Source: Serilophus lunatus
Taxonomy: Eukaryota > Chordata > Aves > Passeriformes > Eurylaimidae
DNA length: 64,000 nt
Assembly (NCBI GenBank): GCA_013399895.1
Contig: VXBA01001640.1
Span: 186,001 to 250,000 of the forward strand
Reading direction: 5' to 3'
This document shows positions 42,545 to 55,582 of this stretch, in pieces; the stretch's first letter is position 1, and every line of letters starts with the position of its first letter. The notes beneath the pieces were generated by a model. The model saw only the letters and a list, made by a program, of their open reading frames with translations. It searched no databases and was not told the DNA's origin. Both the position numbers and the translations under genes were made by a program.

Positions 42545-42860
42545 TCATAGAATCATCAAGGAATGTCCTGGGTTGGAAGAACTTTAAAAATCCTCTAGTT
42601 CCAAACCCCCTGCAATAGACAGGGACACCTTTCACTAGACCAGGTTGCTCAGAGCCTCATCCAACCTGATTTTGAATAATTCCAGGCCTTGGTAATCCGC
42701 AGCTTATCTGGGCAAACTGTGCCAGCATCTCGCCACCCTCACAGTGAAGAATTTCTTTTCATATGTAAACCTACCCTTTTTCAGTTTGAAACCATTCCCT
42801 TTTGTCATGTACCTTGTCATGTCCCTTATATGCTTTTGTAAGTAGTCCCTCTATATGGTA
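42545..42860 (-). mobile_element. CR1 LINE 3'-end fragment
   Basis: It starts with AATCATAGAATCATCAAGG, the reverse complement of the CR1 tail. It then runs through CCTGGGTTGGAAGAAC, CCAAACCCCCTGCAATAGACAGGGACACC, GACCAGGTTGCTCAGAGCC, CCACCCTCACAGTGAAGAATTTC and AGTTTGAAACCATTCCCTTTTGTC. It is 5'-truncated in the usual way. Confidence 0.9.
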
Positions 42861-43891
42861 CAGTTTGTGTCAGACTCTAGTATTTTTTTGCAATTAATAG
42901 TGAGTATGCTGATTCTCTAGTTGCGTGTACTTCTGCTTGACAAAATGTTATGTCTCCATCAAATTAGTGAATTTGAATCTAAATTCTAGAAGAAGTGAAT
43001 AAGGATGAAAATGAATTTTAAATCTGATCATGGGTTACTTAAAGAGATGGGAGGCTGAAAAAAGGAAGCTATTCCAATAGTAATTTTAGAAATTAAGCAG
43101 AAAGACATTGTTTTCAGAAACAGTCCTGCTTTGTCATGTTGCATGAGATGGCAGTCATAATGCAAAAGCAAATTATAAGTCTACCAATATTATAATGAGA
43201 TTTCTCACATTAACATCAAATCCCTAATATGTAACAGAAATAATAAAGAAGAGAGATTTTTGAATTTCTGCAGCTCCCAAGTACCTTTTCAAGTGCCCAA
43301 GAAAGCAGTTCTTTTAACGACACAGATACATATATAGGCTGGATGTATGGCATTTGTCAAACATCTTATTTGATTAATCTGAACAAATGTACAGTGAAGA
43401 ATCAGTCTATTAAGTCCCTGTTTTGTGAATTTCACATAATATGTTGTGTAGTCTGTCACACACTACTCAAAGACTAGGAAGACATAGAGATTGATTTATT
43501 CATGCTGTAATATAATTATCCACTGCTTATTCCACTAGAAAAATACTTTCTGTGTGTGGCTAACTTGCCTTAGGAATTAGATGTCTGCAACTGGTGTTGC
43601 CTATGAAACCTTTGAAATTAATCCATGCCAAAGAAAAAGTTGCCTTTCTCTGAAGCTGGTCACAGCTTGGAGAGGAGGGGCAAAGTGAGAGTTATTTAAT
43701 TTCTAAGAGGCCTCTGATCAAAATCGCTAAAATATTTCAGATAAATAAGGAAGCTGATTCAAGAAAATAATTGTAAGCATTTATTATTTTCAGTGTGCTT
43801 ATTATGAAGTTGCATGGAATAGAAAGCTTTGGAACCCAAAAAATGCTGCAATCCCTGTTGCTTTAGCAGTTAGTAGAGAGAGTAACACAGT
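42861..43891. other. Unique AT-rich intron sequence
   Basis: Nothing assignable was seen between the CR1 fragment and the LTR-like segment. Confidence 0.5.
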
Positions 43892-44248
43892 GTCAAGGAT
43901 GGCATTCAGAGCAAGCAGACAACTGACCAAGACTAGAAAGTGGTTCTGACTGGATTAAAACCCTGAGATGAATACACATCCCAGGACAAGGGATCTTTAG
44001 AGATAGAAAGTCTGCCCCTGGGCCCAAGGAGCCTGGGGGATGAAGGGGCTTTGATAAGATTGCAAAACAGGAAAACATACTGTTTTCCTGTTAACCCAGG
44101 CTTGGATTAACAGTATCAGTTTCTGCTGGTACCAGCTTCTGCTCTCTCTGAGTTTTGTATCCTATATAAACCCTTGTCCCCTTCAAATAAAGGTCTTTCT
44201 TCTCACATCCCCATGGAGGAGAGTCCGTGTCATCTGCCTGCCGCAACA
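43892..44248 (+). mobile_element. Probable solo LTR
   Basis: The block is distinctly GC-richer than its surroundings and ends in CTGCCTGCCGCAACA. It has TATATAAA at 44163-44170, the polyadenylation signal AATAAA at 44186-44191 and a CT-rich downstream part, the order expected of U3-R-U5. The start at TGTCAAGG (43892) is the best guess; no target duplication was found. A perfect 11-bp hairpin lies in the U3 part (44066-44092). The minus-strand ORF at 43893-44078 is a by-product. Confidence 0.6.
44066..44092. repeat. Perfect 11-bp hairpin in the LTR-like segment
   Basis: AACAGGAAAAC and GTTTTCCTGTT are exact inverted copies separated by ATACT. Its position about 70 bases before the TATA box would fit a U3 regulatory element, which is inference. 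Confidence 0.75.
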
Positions 44249-47200
44249 TGGATGTTGGAAATGGATGGAATTGATAGTCTTAGGGCAATGATGAGATCAT
44301 TTTCTGCAAAGGGATAGCTACCTCAATAATAGGCTAAAGTTATTGAGAATTAGCTTTCCGTGGAGCTGGAGTTCAGTATGGAATGGTCCTGGCTTCTTAA
44401 TCATAAACCTTTTGATGTCTGGAAGCTGGAAGTCTGAAAGGGCATAACCAGAAGTTTGCATAAAGAGGAGAAAATAGACCAAGAAATAGGATGTGTCCAC
44501 CAAAAATGAGTGTTGCTGAAAAAAAATACATCAGTGCAGTGTGAATTTTCTGTAAATGTTATAAACTGTATTTTCAGGATTTATTGTCAATTATCAGTAA
44601 GTTGGTGATCAGAAATATAAAATCTGTGGATCTTTGTAGAAAACGTTGCTTATCAAAAATATAAAGGAAGAATTTCAGTATGTGGAATTGGATTTTTGTA
44701 ACCTCTGCAAACTTGTTAGTCACCACAAGTAACACAGGATATATTTCTGATCAGTAGGTTTGATTCATTTATGCAAACGTCAGTGAAGTATGGTATAGGT
44801 AGTTGATAAAATGGCAGATTCTGGTTCAGACATACTCCTGGCATCTTGTCAATGTCATGAAGATTATCATGGATGTTGAGATGCTGGTGAGAGTGTTTAT
44901 GAATGACTCTTAATTACTGGTATCCTTACAGCAGCAAAATTAACTCTAAAGAATAACATGGATTTTTTTTATCTATCTGATAGATTTTATATAAAGGAAA
45001 TTGTGGAGGCTTTCACTTATAGATATGACAAGTGTCCTAGAATGGTAAAAGCAAACTACTAAAGAAATATTTTCCACTTTTTTCCACTGTTTTTTTTTTC
45101 TTTTTTATTGCTGTTGAAGATCTTTGCTGACTGTGGATTTCCTGGATTATGCTAAGTAAGAGTTGCTTTTGACAGTTGAGGCAGTTTCTAGGGTATGCAA
45201 AGATGTTTTTTGCTGATGTGCTAGCTATCTTCCCAAAATACATAGAGAATTTAGCTTACTTTTGCCAATTTTAACAGTGAATGTTTGGCTTCTCTCCCAG
45301 TCCTTTGTTTACTGCAAAATTTGTTGCTTCTTGAGCCACGTCAGTGTCCCTGTCCCTTTTCCTTGTGTTTTTGGTGTTTTTCTTCTTTTCATTTTTTTCC
45401 TTTGCATAACCATCATGACAATCTTCCTCATCGCTGATTAAATAGGCTTTTCCTCTTTACCCGTGGATATTTAACTAGTTATAAATTCCAATTGGAATCA
45501 CTAGTAGGGTTAAAATAGACTTCTGGAGGACATCTGCTCATTTTTTTGTATTTTTCTGTATTTTTACAGCTGTCTCCACAGTATCATCTTCAAAAATGAT
45601 GTTCTCTAGTCCTTTTCTTTTTACAGATAATTTATCTGTCAGTTTGTCTCTCTTTGCTATGCTTAATCTCTGTTGAATATCCTGTTCACAAGAATCAGAC
45701 TGAGTAATGACATCTGAGTACAGAGTCTCTAAAAAATCAAGTGTTTGATATTTGTCAATTTTCCATTTTGCTGACCCCAGCTTCTTGCAGGGACAGGCTG
45801 CTGCACACTGTCTATTGATAAAGCTGGCTCAATAGAGTTCCAGTGGAGAGCAATTATTTATTCTTCTATTCTTCCAATAGTGCTTACGTATATCTGAGAA
45901 GATAAAATGATGTAGGCACTGGATCCTCCTGCAGTTTCTTAGTATATAAAGAAGTCTTCATTTGTTCAATTCCAATCAGTCTTCTCTTCATGAAGCTATA
46001 TTGATTGTTTTTTATTTTCACAGCAGGGAGAATACATTTTATGTGTGGAGAATCTCATTTGATTTTCATTAGTCCTTCAAGGAAAGTCAGGAAAAACCTT
46101 CATCTGCACTAGATTATCAAAGGATTTAGCCCTGTTCTCTCTAGTAAAGAACTAAAGGTAGTTGAATGCAGTAAAGATAAGATATAGATGACCACCTGAA
46201 TCTCCCTAGATTTCCCAGAGTGCTTGAAAGGTTTGGAGATTTTTATGTCGGAAATTAGTTCACTTCTAATGTTTAACCCATGATATGCTACCATCCTATT
46301 GATAGCTTTTAAAAACAACAACGAAAAAGAAAAACATGACCTCAATACTCCCAACTTAGCTAGTTCATGTGGAAGAAATATGTACATATTAAATGTCTTC
46401 ATTAACAGTAAATACTTGCTACCTCTCTTCAATAAGGAAAAAACTGTGTGGTGAAGCTTCCTTCCTCAGTGCTTAGTATCCTGCTAAATCTGAACGAGTT
46501 GACTGTTTGGCAATGAATGTACTTCTGCATGAATTTTCTGGAAGAAACAAGTGCAAACAGAAATGGAATGGAGAGAGAAATTGTGGAGATGATTCTAATA
46601 ACAAAATAAAGTGCGTGATACCATTTTTGATGAAAAATAGGGACAAGCTGATTCAGGAGTTTAGATCTCTTTTTCCTAATTGATATTATGTTTTTAATAG
46701 TGTTAACCACATTTTAAAGGTTTCGAAAATATTGTTAATCTTTTTTTTCATGTTGGCCTCTTAAATGATTTAGGAGCTTGAAACCATACCTGTTATGTTT
46801 CTTTCCAAAATATCAACTAAAATCTGAAAGGAAAATCAAAGTTCTTTTGAACTCTAAAACAAAAAACTGAAGTGTATAATTATTAAATATAGTTTTAAAG
46901 GTGCAGTGAACAGTAATTTCAAATTTCATGTTGTAAAAGAGCACTTATTACTCCACTGTATTTTTAATACTGTTTTTATATCATTGAAGAAGATTATTCT
47001 AAAAGTTAGTTTGACTTGAAAATTGCCCATCATGTTCTACATCTTTTGATACTGGATTTTTGTTCTGTGAGATGTCACTGTGTGCATATTAGAAAGACAA
47101 GGAGACTTCTGTTATAGTATTAAGGTGCCATGGAGGTTATTTATAAAGAGGGAGGCACAGATACAGGCCATCACTGTGAAACACATTTGTAAATTATGAA

Positions 47201-50200
47201 ACTGCTAATCGGGGGGGAACAGTTGCATCCATTAGTTATAAGGAAGATGAGGGAGCTTAATGTAAGGGAGGAAATGCTGAAGATAAAAAGAAACAAATTA
47301 CAGTCTTGGTCCTATATATTATATTAAATTAAAACCACGTAAACTTAAGCACTGAAAGGATAATTTCATGTTAGACTCCTTGTGTCTGCACAGTTTAGTT
47401 TTTCCTCTGTTGCTTTTTAGTAATTATATGAAATATATGGTAAAATTATAGATTAATAACTGAAATCTGTATTCTTAGAGTATGCTAAGTATTGAGTTGT
47501 CCATGATTGTTATCTTAGCACAATGGTGGTGCCCAACATGTTAATATTTATCCCATGGTAAAACACCTCTGTTTTTTTAATTTAAAACTTTTATTCATTT
47601 GGACTGGAACAGGACTCCGCATTGGTAGGTGCTATAAAATTAGAGTGTATTGTTTAGATATATATGTGTGCGTGTGTGTGTGTGTGTATACTTATATATA
47701 TGTATGCATTTTTAAATCAAGTTCTATCACTGCGATCTATCCCCTTCCATTAAGATAAATACTGGGTTTTTCTGCCCATACTCTTATAGCTGATATTTTT
47801 TAGAGCTGTGGATAGCAGTAACATTTGATAGATGGTTGTGTTCCTATAACACTAAGACTTTAGTTTGCATATTGATGTAATTATGACTAATTATTGATAT
47901 AATTTTTTTTACTATTGATTAAGAAATATTCTAAAATGATAGGAGATCTATTATTATTGAATATGAGGCCATTAAATTCACATTAAGGTTAAATTGGTGA
48001 ATTAAAGGCTCAATGTAGCTTTGCCTGTTTACATTACTGAATAACAAATACGGTAAACATAAGTCAGACTCAAAATCTAATACTTTTTAAGTAATGCTCC
48101 TGTTCTTCAAATCATAGCATTTACTCGGTGTGACTCGATCTGTGAGCTTTGATATCTGGTGCATGTATTTTTAAGTTGAATTAACAGAGTTATGTGCTTT
48201 AGATTTACAAGTATTTGTTTTCTGGCCATACAGCAGAATTGCACTACATATGTATGCAAATATGAGGAAAAGGAAGAGTATTTAAAAGCTTATTTTTTTT
48301 TTCTTTCTAGAAATACAAATTTTGGTTCATAATTTTTATTTCTTTCTCCTTCTTTGATTGTGGCATACGTAATTCCCCACCACATGAGTTTTAGACTTCA
48401 AACTACAGGTATAAATGAACTAGTTAAGGAGAATAATTCTTCTTATAGTTCAAGTGTTCATTCCACCTCCTTCTTCCAGTCCAGCTGAGTTTGGTGAATC
48501 TGCCACTCTTAAAATTTCTTTCCTGACTATTGAAGATTACACTTTTGCCACCATCTACTAAAAGTGATCTCATGAAATGTAATGCTACTGACTTAATGAA
48601 TTGGGAAGCTACTGAGATATTGGTCCTCCCATCTTCTGCTGACATGGTTGCCAGGTTTTCTCCAGATGGAATATCCTTAGCAAAGGCATTCTTCATCTTA
48701 TCTTCTCAGTGGCCTTAAGAGAAGGAGCTGAGCATGTAAAGTGCTGATCCTAGTGCTTGTGAATATGCCATGCCTTATTGAGATATGCAGAGCAATAGGG
48801 ATTAATTCACCAGGATTAACAGAAAAGTGGTGTGTTTTGGGGGTTTTTTTGAGATGGTTTACTGTGGTTTTCCTGACTGTTGCTTTTTTAAATAAACTTT
48901 TAGAATTTATTCAGTAAAACAAATTTTATCTTCTTATCTAGTAGTAGGAATATTTGAAATAAAGTCCAAAGGGCTAAAGGCAGTATGGTGATGTCACTTT
49001 TTAGCAGCCTATTCATCTTTTGCTTGTCTCTTTAAGTACCTGCTTTTCTCTACAAAAAAGTCAGCTGTACGGAATCTTGTGTAGCTGTTACTAGACTTCC
49101 ATGACCCCATCTAATTTGATTGTCCTTTTAATATACTATGTAGCCAGTGTAGCTATATAGAACACCTTAAAAGTTATTCTCAAACACCATATGCAAGTTT
49201 AGATGCTTAGAATGGTAAAGTGAAACCATGAGTAAGCTTTTGAAAACAAAGCTTCTTTAAAAATATGCTGAAAGTGTACTGAAATTGTTGTGCTTTGTTC
49301 TTGAAAATGTAATTCAAAAGGCATATTACTGAGAAACATCAAGCCTGAGCTAGATTTGAATTCGGTTTCCTTAAGAATAGTATAGCTATATACTATAGTA
49401 TGCTGTAGTATAGTATAATGATTCTATTATTTAGAATCTTTTCAATTCCCAGAACAGTAGGAAAATATGATTCTATTCATTACATGATTATTTATTCTTG
49501 TTAACATGCTGTGAACATCATTGTTCAGTGAACATTACAATTAAATATGTTAAACAACAGTCATAAATGCTCACAGAGTAATAATGGTAATAGTATCAGG
49601 TCACAGATATCAATTTTTGTGAAGTGATAATTTTATTGAAGAAAAATATTCAAGATGCAAACATTTATTGTCCTTTTATACACAGTTGTTCCAATAACTG
49701 TTTGGTGAGCACTGACATCATAGGGAGAAAATTGTGTACCTCAGCTGCTGTCCTGCCTGTGGCTGTAATGAAGTCTCAGTAGTAATCTAATTGAATTGAC
49801 TTTTAGTAAAAAAATGGAATTCTAATTGACAACATAATGGCAAGCAAATTGTCAGCAAAAACTTACTGACTCAAACCTTGTTGACACTGATGAAAAAACT
49901 ATACTTTGTCACCAAGAAAAAAATTAGATTCTTCTGAATTATTAAACTTCAAATCACATAAATTGCATAATCAAATGACTGTATGTACAGCTTGATACTG
50001 AAGTTATTTGCATATTCTTTCCTTTAGATTTTTAAGGGTGCAACAGGATTTCCAAATGTGTTCATTGGAAAACACAATTCTGGATCTTTGTGTACAGTTC
50101 TGCCTTTGTTTCTGAAAGTCACCAGGACAAAAATCCATGGCTGAAACAAAAAAGCATTGAACTCTCAGATTAGAATGCTGAAGTCCCTCAAATTTGACAC

Positions 50201-50248
50201 CTCTGTGACAAAAGTAGTCTTTGATACATAAATTTTGTATTTTACTGT
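44249..50248. other. Unique AT-rich intron sequence
   Basis: No gene was recognised. A (GT)n microsatellite lies at 47665-47688 and a TATAG-rich tract at 49378-49416. A 90-codon open minus-strand stretch at 48424-48696 has no signature I can place. Confidence 0.5.
47659..47692. repeat. GT microsatellite
   Basis: TATATATGTGTGCGTGTGTG continues as TGTGTGTATA, a GT run broken by one CG and flanked by TA repeats. Confidence 0.85.
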
Positions 50249-50387
50249 GAGAGGTAGTTTGTGTAGTCTCTGTCCTTAGAGATACTCAAAAGTTAGTTGG
50301 AGCTGGTCCTGAGAACCTGTTCTAGGTAGTCCTCCTTTCTTGAACTAAATGAGGTCTTCACACCTCATCCTGTGATTCCGTGTGATA
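50249..50387 (+). mobile_element. CR1 LINE 3'-end fragment, short
   Basis: Sense-strand landmarks occur in order: GAGAGGTAGTTTGTGTAGTC, TGTCCTTAGAGATACTCAAAAG, CCTGAGAACCTGTTCTAGGTAGTCC, CTAAATGAGGTCTTCA and CATCCTGTGATTCCGTGTGAT at the 3' tail. The copy is diverged and cut to its last 140 bases. Confidence 0.7.
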
Positions 50388-53300
50388 CCCTAGTACAGGT
50401 CTCAGAAGAACCACATTCTTCAAATGCTTTTGTACTACTGAAGTAGTTTTAATAGTGATGGATCCCAATTATACTAAACTGAACAGAAAAAAAAAAAATC
50501 AAACCCAAAAAATACAAAATTTTCCATCAGGGCTGTAAGGATTTACACTAATTTCTGTTTGACGTAGCATACATAGAATGATGAGACTTTTATAATATCT
50601 GGCCAACAATTTGTTGTCCAATGCCTGTTTGTACGAGGTTCAGTTGCTGACATGCTTTTGGTTTCCTTTGAAAGGCTTGAGTGGCTAGTACAATAAGGGG
50701 AAGATTTCACAAGTGTCAGGTGTAGCCCATATAGAGATTTCAATCCAATATTTAATTCGCTAATAACGCAACTTTACTATCTTGTCAGCCTGTTCTTAGT
50801 TGATATGATTCCAACTAAATCAAGATAATAAAATCTTTTTTTGTTAATTTTTGAAGGATTGTAGATTAGAAAACTCTTGCAAAATAGAACACAACACATA
50901 TTGGAAGTGACAGCAAGAGCTGCTTCATATTTTAAAAGCTTTCCATCCTTTTATCATGAGGCCTCTTTGAAAGATACAAACCACTTGCTTTCCATATTCA
51001 TATGTGTTATTATAATGAACTTCCTATTGATTTAATCCAAACTCTTGATTTTAGAGCCAAGGTTGGGATGTAATGTAGTGTTTGTGTATTTGCTGCATAA
51101 GAAATGTTCTTATAGCACTTCCTGCACTGTATGATGCATTCTTCACTATATATGGTAGACTTTCAGTTAAAGTCTATAAAGAAAACAGTAATATTGTTTT
51201 CAACTGTAAGCTTAATACCACACACTGTGTAGAAGGAAAGCAACGTGAATCACCTGCTGTAGTATCATACAAAAAGAGAGCTGCCCACAGCATGAGTTGC
51301 TGCCCAGAGGTGGTATTACTGTCAGGGTGAGTGGAGAGAGCCAGCTGGTTCTGGTAAATAATCTGAATGATGTCTTGAGCAATGGTTAGTTATGACCAGA
51401 TTGCTTTTGGATTTTTTTTTTTTCCTATAAGTGCTGGTATGAAGAATTTTCACTGCTAGCTAGTGTTCTATCTCTTCAGCTCTACAGCTCATCCAATTGC
51501 TAAAATGGTCTTTACCAACCCAAATCATTACTGGATCTAGATGCTGTGATACTGTATTTTTATATTTTAAAATTCTTTTATGTTTTTCATTCTTTCTGTG
51601 ATTTAAGAAAATAGTGCACAGCTAGTAATGAAAGTGTCTAAAAAACAGCCTTATGTTCTGGACTAAAATTACAATACCTGAGGTAACAAAAATAATTTTT
51701 TGCTTTTCTGATTCATGATGTGAGTGATAAACTGTTTCAAATTTTTGTCTCTCAAATTAGATATTTTCTTTTTTTTTATATATGCCTAAGAACTACTTGT
51801 GATTACATCTTGTCAGAATGTAGCTTTAAACAAACATTTTAGATTTTTAATATAACCACTATCAAATCATTCCAAGATTTATATTTCTACCATCATTAAA
51901 GTTGTTTCCTCACTTCAGACTCAATACAGCTATGTAGATAATTCCTTTTTAATAAGAAATATGACAACAAAAAATAATCACGAAAATGAGTAATAATTGT
52001 GTTGAAGTTCTAGATGCTGAATGTTCTAAAAAATGTTGCAAGTTCTTCCAATTTTTATGAATTGACCTGTTCTTGATACAAATATTCACTGAAAATTTCA
52101 AACCACATTGTATTGGTGCTTCTAACATAGTTTGTTTTATTCTGTTCTACTCAGCCTTTATTAAATACTTCCAAAAATATCTTTAACTGAATATTATTTT
52201 TCTTAAAGGTGAGGTATGAAATGTCGGTTAGTAGGAAGGTCTGTCAAGTGAAATCTGTTAACTGAAGCTAACTGAAGATCTGGGTAAGATTAGAGAATGT
52301 GATGGGTCTTTAAGCAGTCTGAGTTACAGCATTTACTGCAGGGATTGTGAAACTCTAGAGACCTTCAACTTGAGCTTCTTAGAAAGCTCAGAAGAAATTG
52401 GGAGAGAACATGAGCTAGAAAACCTGACTTTTGACCAGCTGTCATTGTAATGCCCCCAAACTTGTATTGCCTTGATAGCAGAAAAAACCTTGAAAGTAAT
52501 GCCAAATGAAAGGTAGTGTAATGAGAAACTCATTTATGAAATTGCCTTCTTACCTCCTACCTTCCTGAATCCTCACTGAGATACCAGTTTTTTATTAGAT
52601 TGCCTGGTTTTCAAATATGTAGTAGGCATATCAAGCTGTTTAAAACCCCTCTAATAACTTTGTTATTTCTTTTAGGTATAATCATACTCCACTACAGTCA
52701 TCTTCATTCCTTAAGGCATCTTGCTAAGATGCTCCTCATTGTGTCACGAAGAAGCTACTGCATTAACTTTGTTTTTTATTTGGTCAACACACTTCAAGAA
52801 GAATTTTAGTTCCATTGCTGGGATGGAATTCCCAGTATAGATGACTATATACACTCCAATCCATTTATGCACCCCTACCTTTTAAGATTACTGTATCTAA
52901 ATGTATACTTTACCCCTTTATTTTTTAATTGTCAAAAAACCCCCAAAATCTGTTAACACATTTATTTGCATTCTTGGGTGGATTTTTTAAAAAAATTAGG
53001 ATAAATGCAATCAGTATAAGTTTGGAGTATATATAGAGATGATCCAGAACTAAAAATACTATTTTACCTTCAAAATATGGAGGATAATATAATTTTATTT
53101 TCAGAAAATCAGTAAGATGAAAGTGAAATCGTCTGCCCAGATGTTAAAAGCAAATACTAAATTATTTCTCCTGTTTGATGAACCTTTTTTAAATAGAAAC
53201 ATTAATCTCTTTGTTTCATTACATATTTTCAAAACTGATTCTTATTCTTTTCTCAGAAGAAAAGAGCCATTCTCCATTAAGGTGAATTTATATTTGCCGA

Positions 53301-54039
53301 GAGAATTACTTGCAAGGCTTAATTATGTTCTAAACAGTTTTTGTAACACTTGTTTAAGTAGATCACTACCTCCACATTTACCTCTCTAAGAGATTTTATC
53401 AAAGATTAAAATAAACTCTGAAAATTTAAAATGTCTCTTCTGTATTCTTTAATTACTTTTATAAGTCTGAGATGGCTGTTCCTACAGTACCTTATGGCCC
53501 TTAAACATTGAGAGTTTGAAGGTAATAGGCTTGATTGTGATCTAAATTTTATGCTGAGTGCTCTTTTAGATTCACCTGTGCCTAGTAAATATGCACAACC
53601 ATTTTGTTAGGGTACTGCTAGAGATCAGAAAGTAGATGTAGCTGAAAAGAAAAAAAATTGCAAAATATATTCAGTTGCAGTTGTGACATGACTAAGTAGT
53701 TTACAGTGTTATGATAGTTTACCTTGTTTATAATACTTCAGCACAGTGTCAGAACCGATTTAATTTCTTTGTCGTTACTGAATAATTCTTTGTAGTTACT
53801 GAATAATATATCCCATATTACTTCGGATTTGAGTTAGAAACCTCATTAATTATCAGAGCACAGGTTCTGGGTTACTTATGAATTTGTGTATATAAACGCC
53901 TCTGTGCAACATGGAGTTTACCTGCTTAAGACACTAACATCAAAACCCCTCTAATATCCAATAAAGCATTTTTGTAATTTAATTATTCTTGGTTGGAGGC
54001 CCTCAAGCATCCTAGTCAGAAACCCAGGTAAACTTTTAA
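50388..54039. other. Unique AT-rich intron sequence
   Basis: No gene or named repeat was seen. The ORFs at 51082, 52333, 52600 and 53117 have no recognisable features. Confidence 0.5.
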
Positions 54040-54340
54040 ATTGTAGTCCTTTTCTCATCAAGTGGTGGCGTTGAGGAGTACCCTCAGTGCCAATAGGACG
54101 GTGTGGAGCTGCAGTTTGAGATCTGGGTGGAGAGAGCCAGACACAAGGGGTCATGTACTGCTGACCTTTTGCACAACAAAGGGCATGGAGATGTGTGGTC
54201 CAGCCACACTGGACACTCTGAGACAGGCAGGAACGGAGGACCCCAGACCTTCCCATGTTTAGACTGTGAGGGTATAAAAGCCCAGATTTTCCTTTGTCTG
54301 GGGTCCCTCCTCAGAGGCACCAACTCGAGCTAGTTTTTTA
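54040..54340 (+). mobile_element. LTR-like segment, family unknown
   Basis: This GC-rich island in AT-rich sequence carries GGTATAAAAGCCCAG (TATAAAA at 54273-54279). A CT-rich GTCTGGGGTCCCTCCTC stretch follows, as just after the start site of many LTRs. Termini and target duplication were not found, so a truncated LTR is likely but unproven. The four overlapping ORFs here, on both strands, reflect base composition only. Confidence 0.45.
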
Positions 54341-55374
54341 CAAGACCTGAATACTGGAATAGCATTAAGCTTATACCATGGTCAGATTTTTTGAAATGTT
54401 CATTTACTAATTCTTCATTATTTAGATCTGTCAATCACCTAGTTTAGAATATACATTTTTATAATGTATTTTTAAAGTTCAAGAGGATGAAACAGAAAGT
54501 CAATCATCAAAAGTTCATTTGTATATTTGCATGTATTTCTATGATCTACATATTTATTGATAAATATGTACATGTATATATTTTTATAAAAAAAGTAAAT
54601 GTGTACTTTATCAATCAGAATTCTTGGCAAAGACTTGTCAGATTTTTTTAAATGTGACTGGTTGCTTGAAAGATGTTCCGTCATATTGCATCGTTTACCA
54701 AGGCTTATACAAGGAATCTAAAAAAAATATTAAGGACTTACTTCTCCTTCTAGTGTTCTGGAATTTCTTGCAATTTCATGGTTTACACAAACACAGAGTT
54801 CACAACAGTTCCTTCTCAGTTAAAAATAATTCTCTGAAGTAGTTATGGTCTAGTATCTTTTAAGTTGGTGATAAAACATGACACTAAATGGAGATATTTA
54901 TCAAATATTTATGTGAGTTTTGTCTTAATATTTTTAATATCTCCTGGTACTACCTACCAGACTTACTAGGACTTTGTTTTTCAATGGCTTAAAAATCAGC
55001 TGATGTGGTTTTACTTAAGTATACAGATCAGTAGTGAGGGTGCTGCCCATAACTGTAACTGGCCAGATTAATAACCCTAAAAATAAAGCCAAAATCACAA
55101 TAATATGTTTATATTTACAGTAAATGGCAAATTCTTTTGACATCTTTATTATGTAGATATGTGTAGTTCTTAGAAAACTGAGTCTTTGATCCTTGTGAGT
55201 GTGCAGGAAGAACTGATATTACATTAATTGGATCTGACCAACTTGCCTGAGGTCTGAGGGTAGCTGTTGATGTGTGGTTTTATATTGCCCATTTTCAAAG
55301 TTAAAATGTTGTTTTTAGTTTTTGATTGGAAAAATATTCAACAGATCAAAAAGAAAATCTTGTTTGCAGATGAT
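54341..55374. other. Unique AT-rich intron sequence
   Basis: Nothing assignable; it is the flank of the nested repeat cluster that follows. Confidence 0.5.
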
Positions 55375-55562
55375 TGTGGTGAGTTGACCATTTGGTACCC
55401 AACCAACCCACTCTGTCACTCCCCCTCCTCAACTGGACTGGGAGAGAGAAAATATGATCAAAGGCTACTGAGTCGAGACAGGACAGGGAGAGATCACTTA
55501 GCACTTACTTTCATGGGCAAAAAAGGCTGAACTTGAGGATTAAATTTAACATATTGCCAATT
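55375..55562 (-). mobile_element. Outer bird LTR of the nest, left part (LTR-A)
   Basis: It begins TGTGGTGAGTTGACC and continues CCCAACCAACCCACTCTGTCACTCC, CTCAACTGGACTGGGAGAGAG and ACATATTGCCAATTA, the terminal part of a very common bird LTR seen in reverse complement. It breaks off at CCAATT, exactly where the CR1 tail (AATAGAATAGAATGA) begins. The remainder resumes at 58298. Confidence 0.75.
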
Positions 55563-55582
55563 AATAGAATAGAATGATAGAA
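55563..55582 (-). mobile_element. CR1 3' tail cut off by LTR-B
   Basis: ATAGAATAGAATGATAGAA is a reverse-complement CR1 tail. Its last five bases, TAGAA (55578-55582), are repeated at 56849-56853 where the CR1 body resumes. The tail and body are therefore one CR1 split by an insertion. Confidence 0.7.

Noticed and set aside
45290..45860. Possible very old CR1-like remnant (CTTCTTGCAGGGACAGGCTGC and nearby)
   Set aside because: The resemblance to CR1 order was too weak to support a call.
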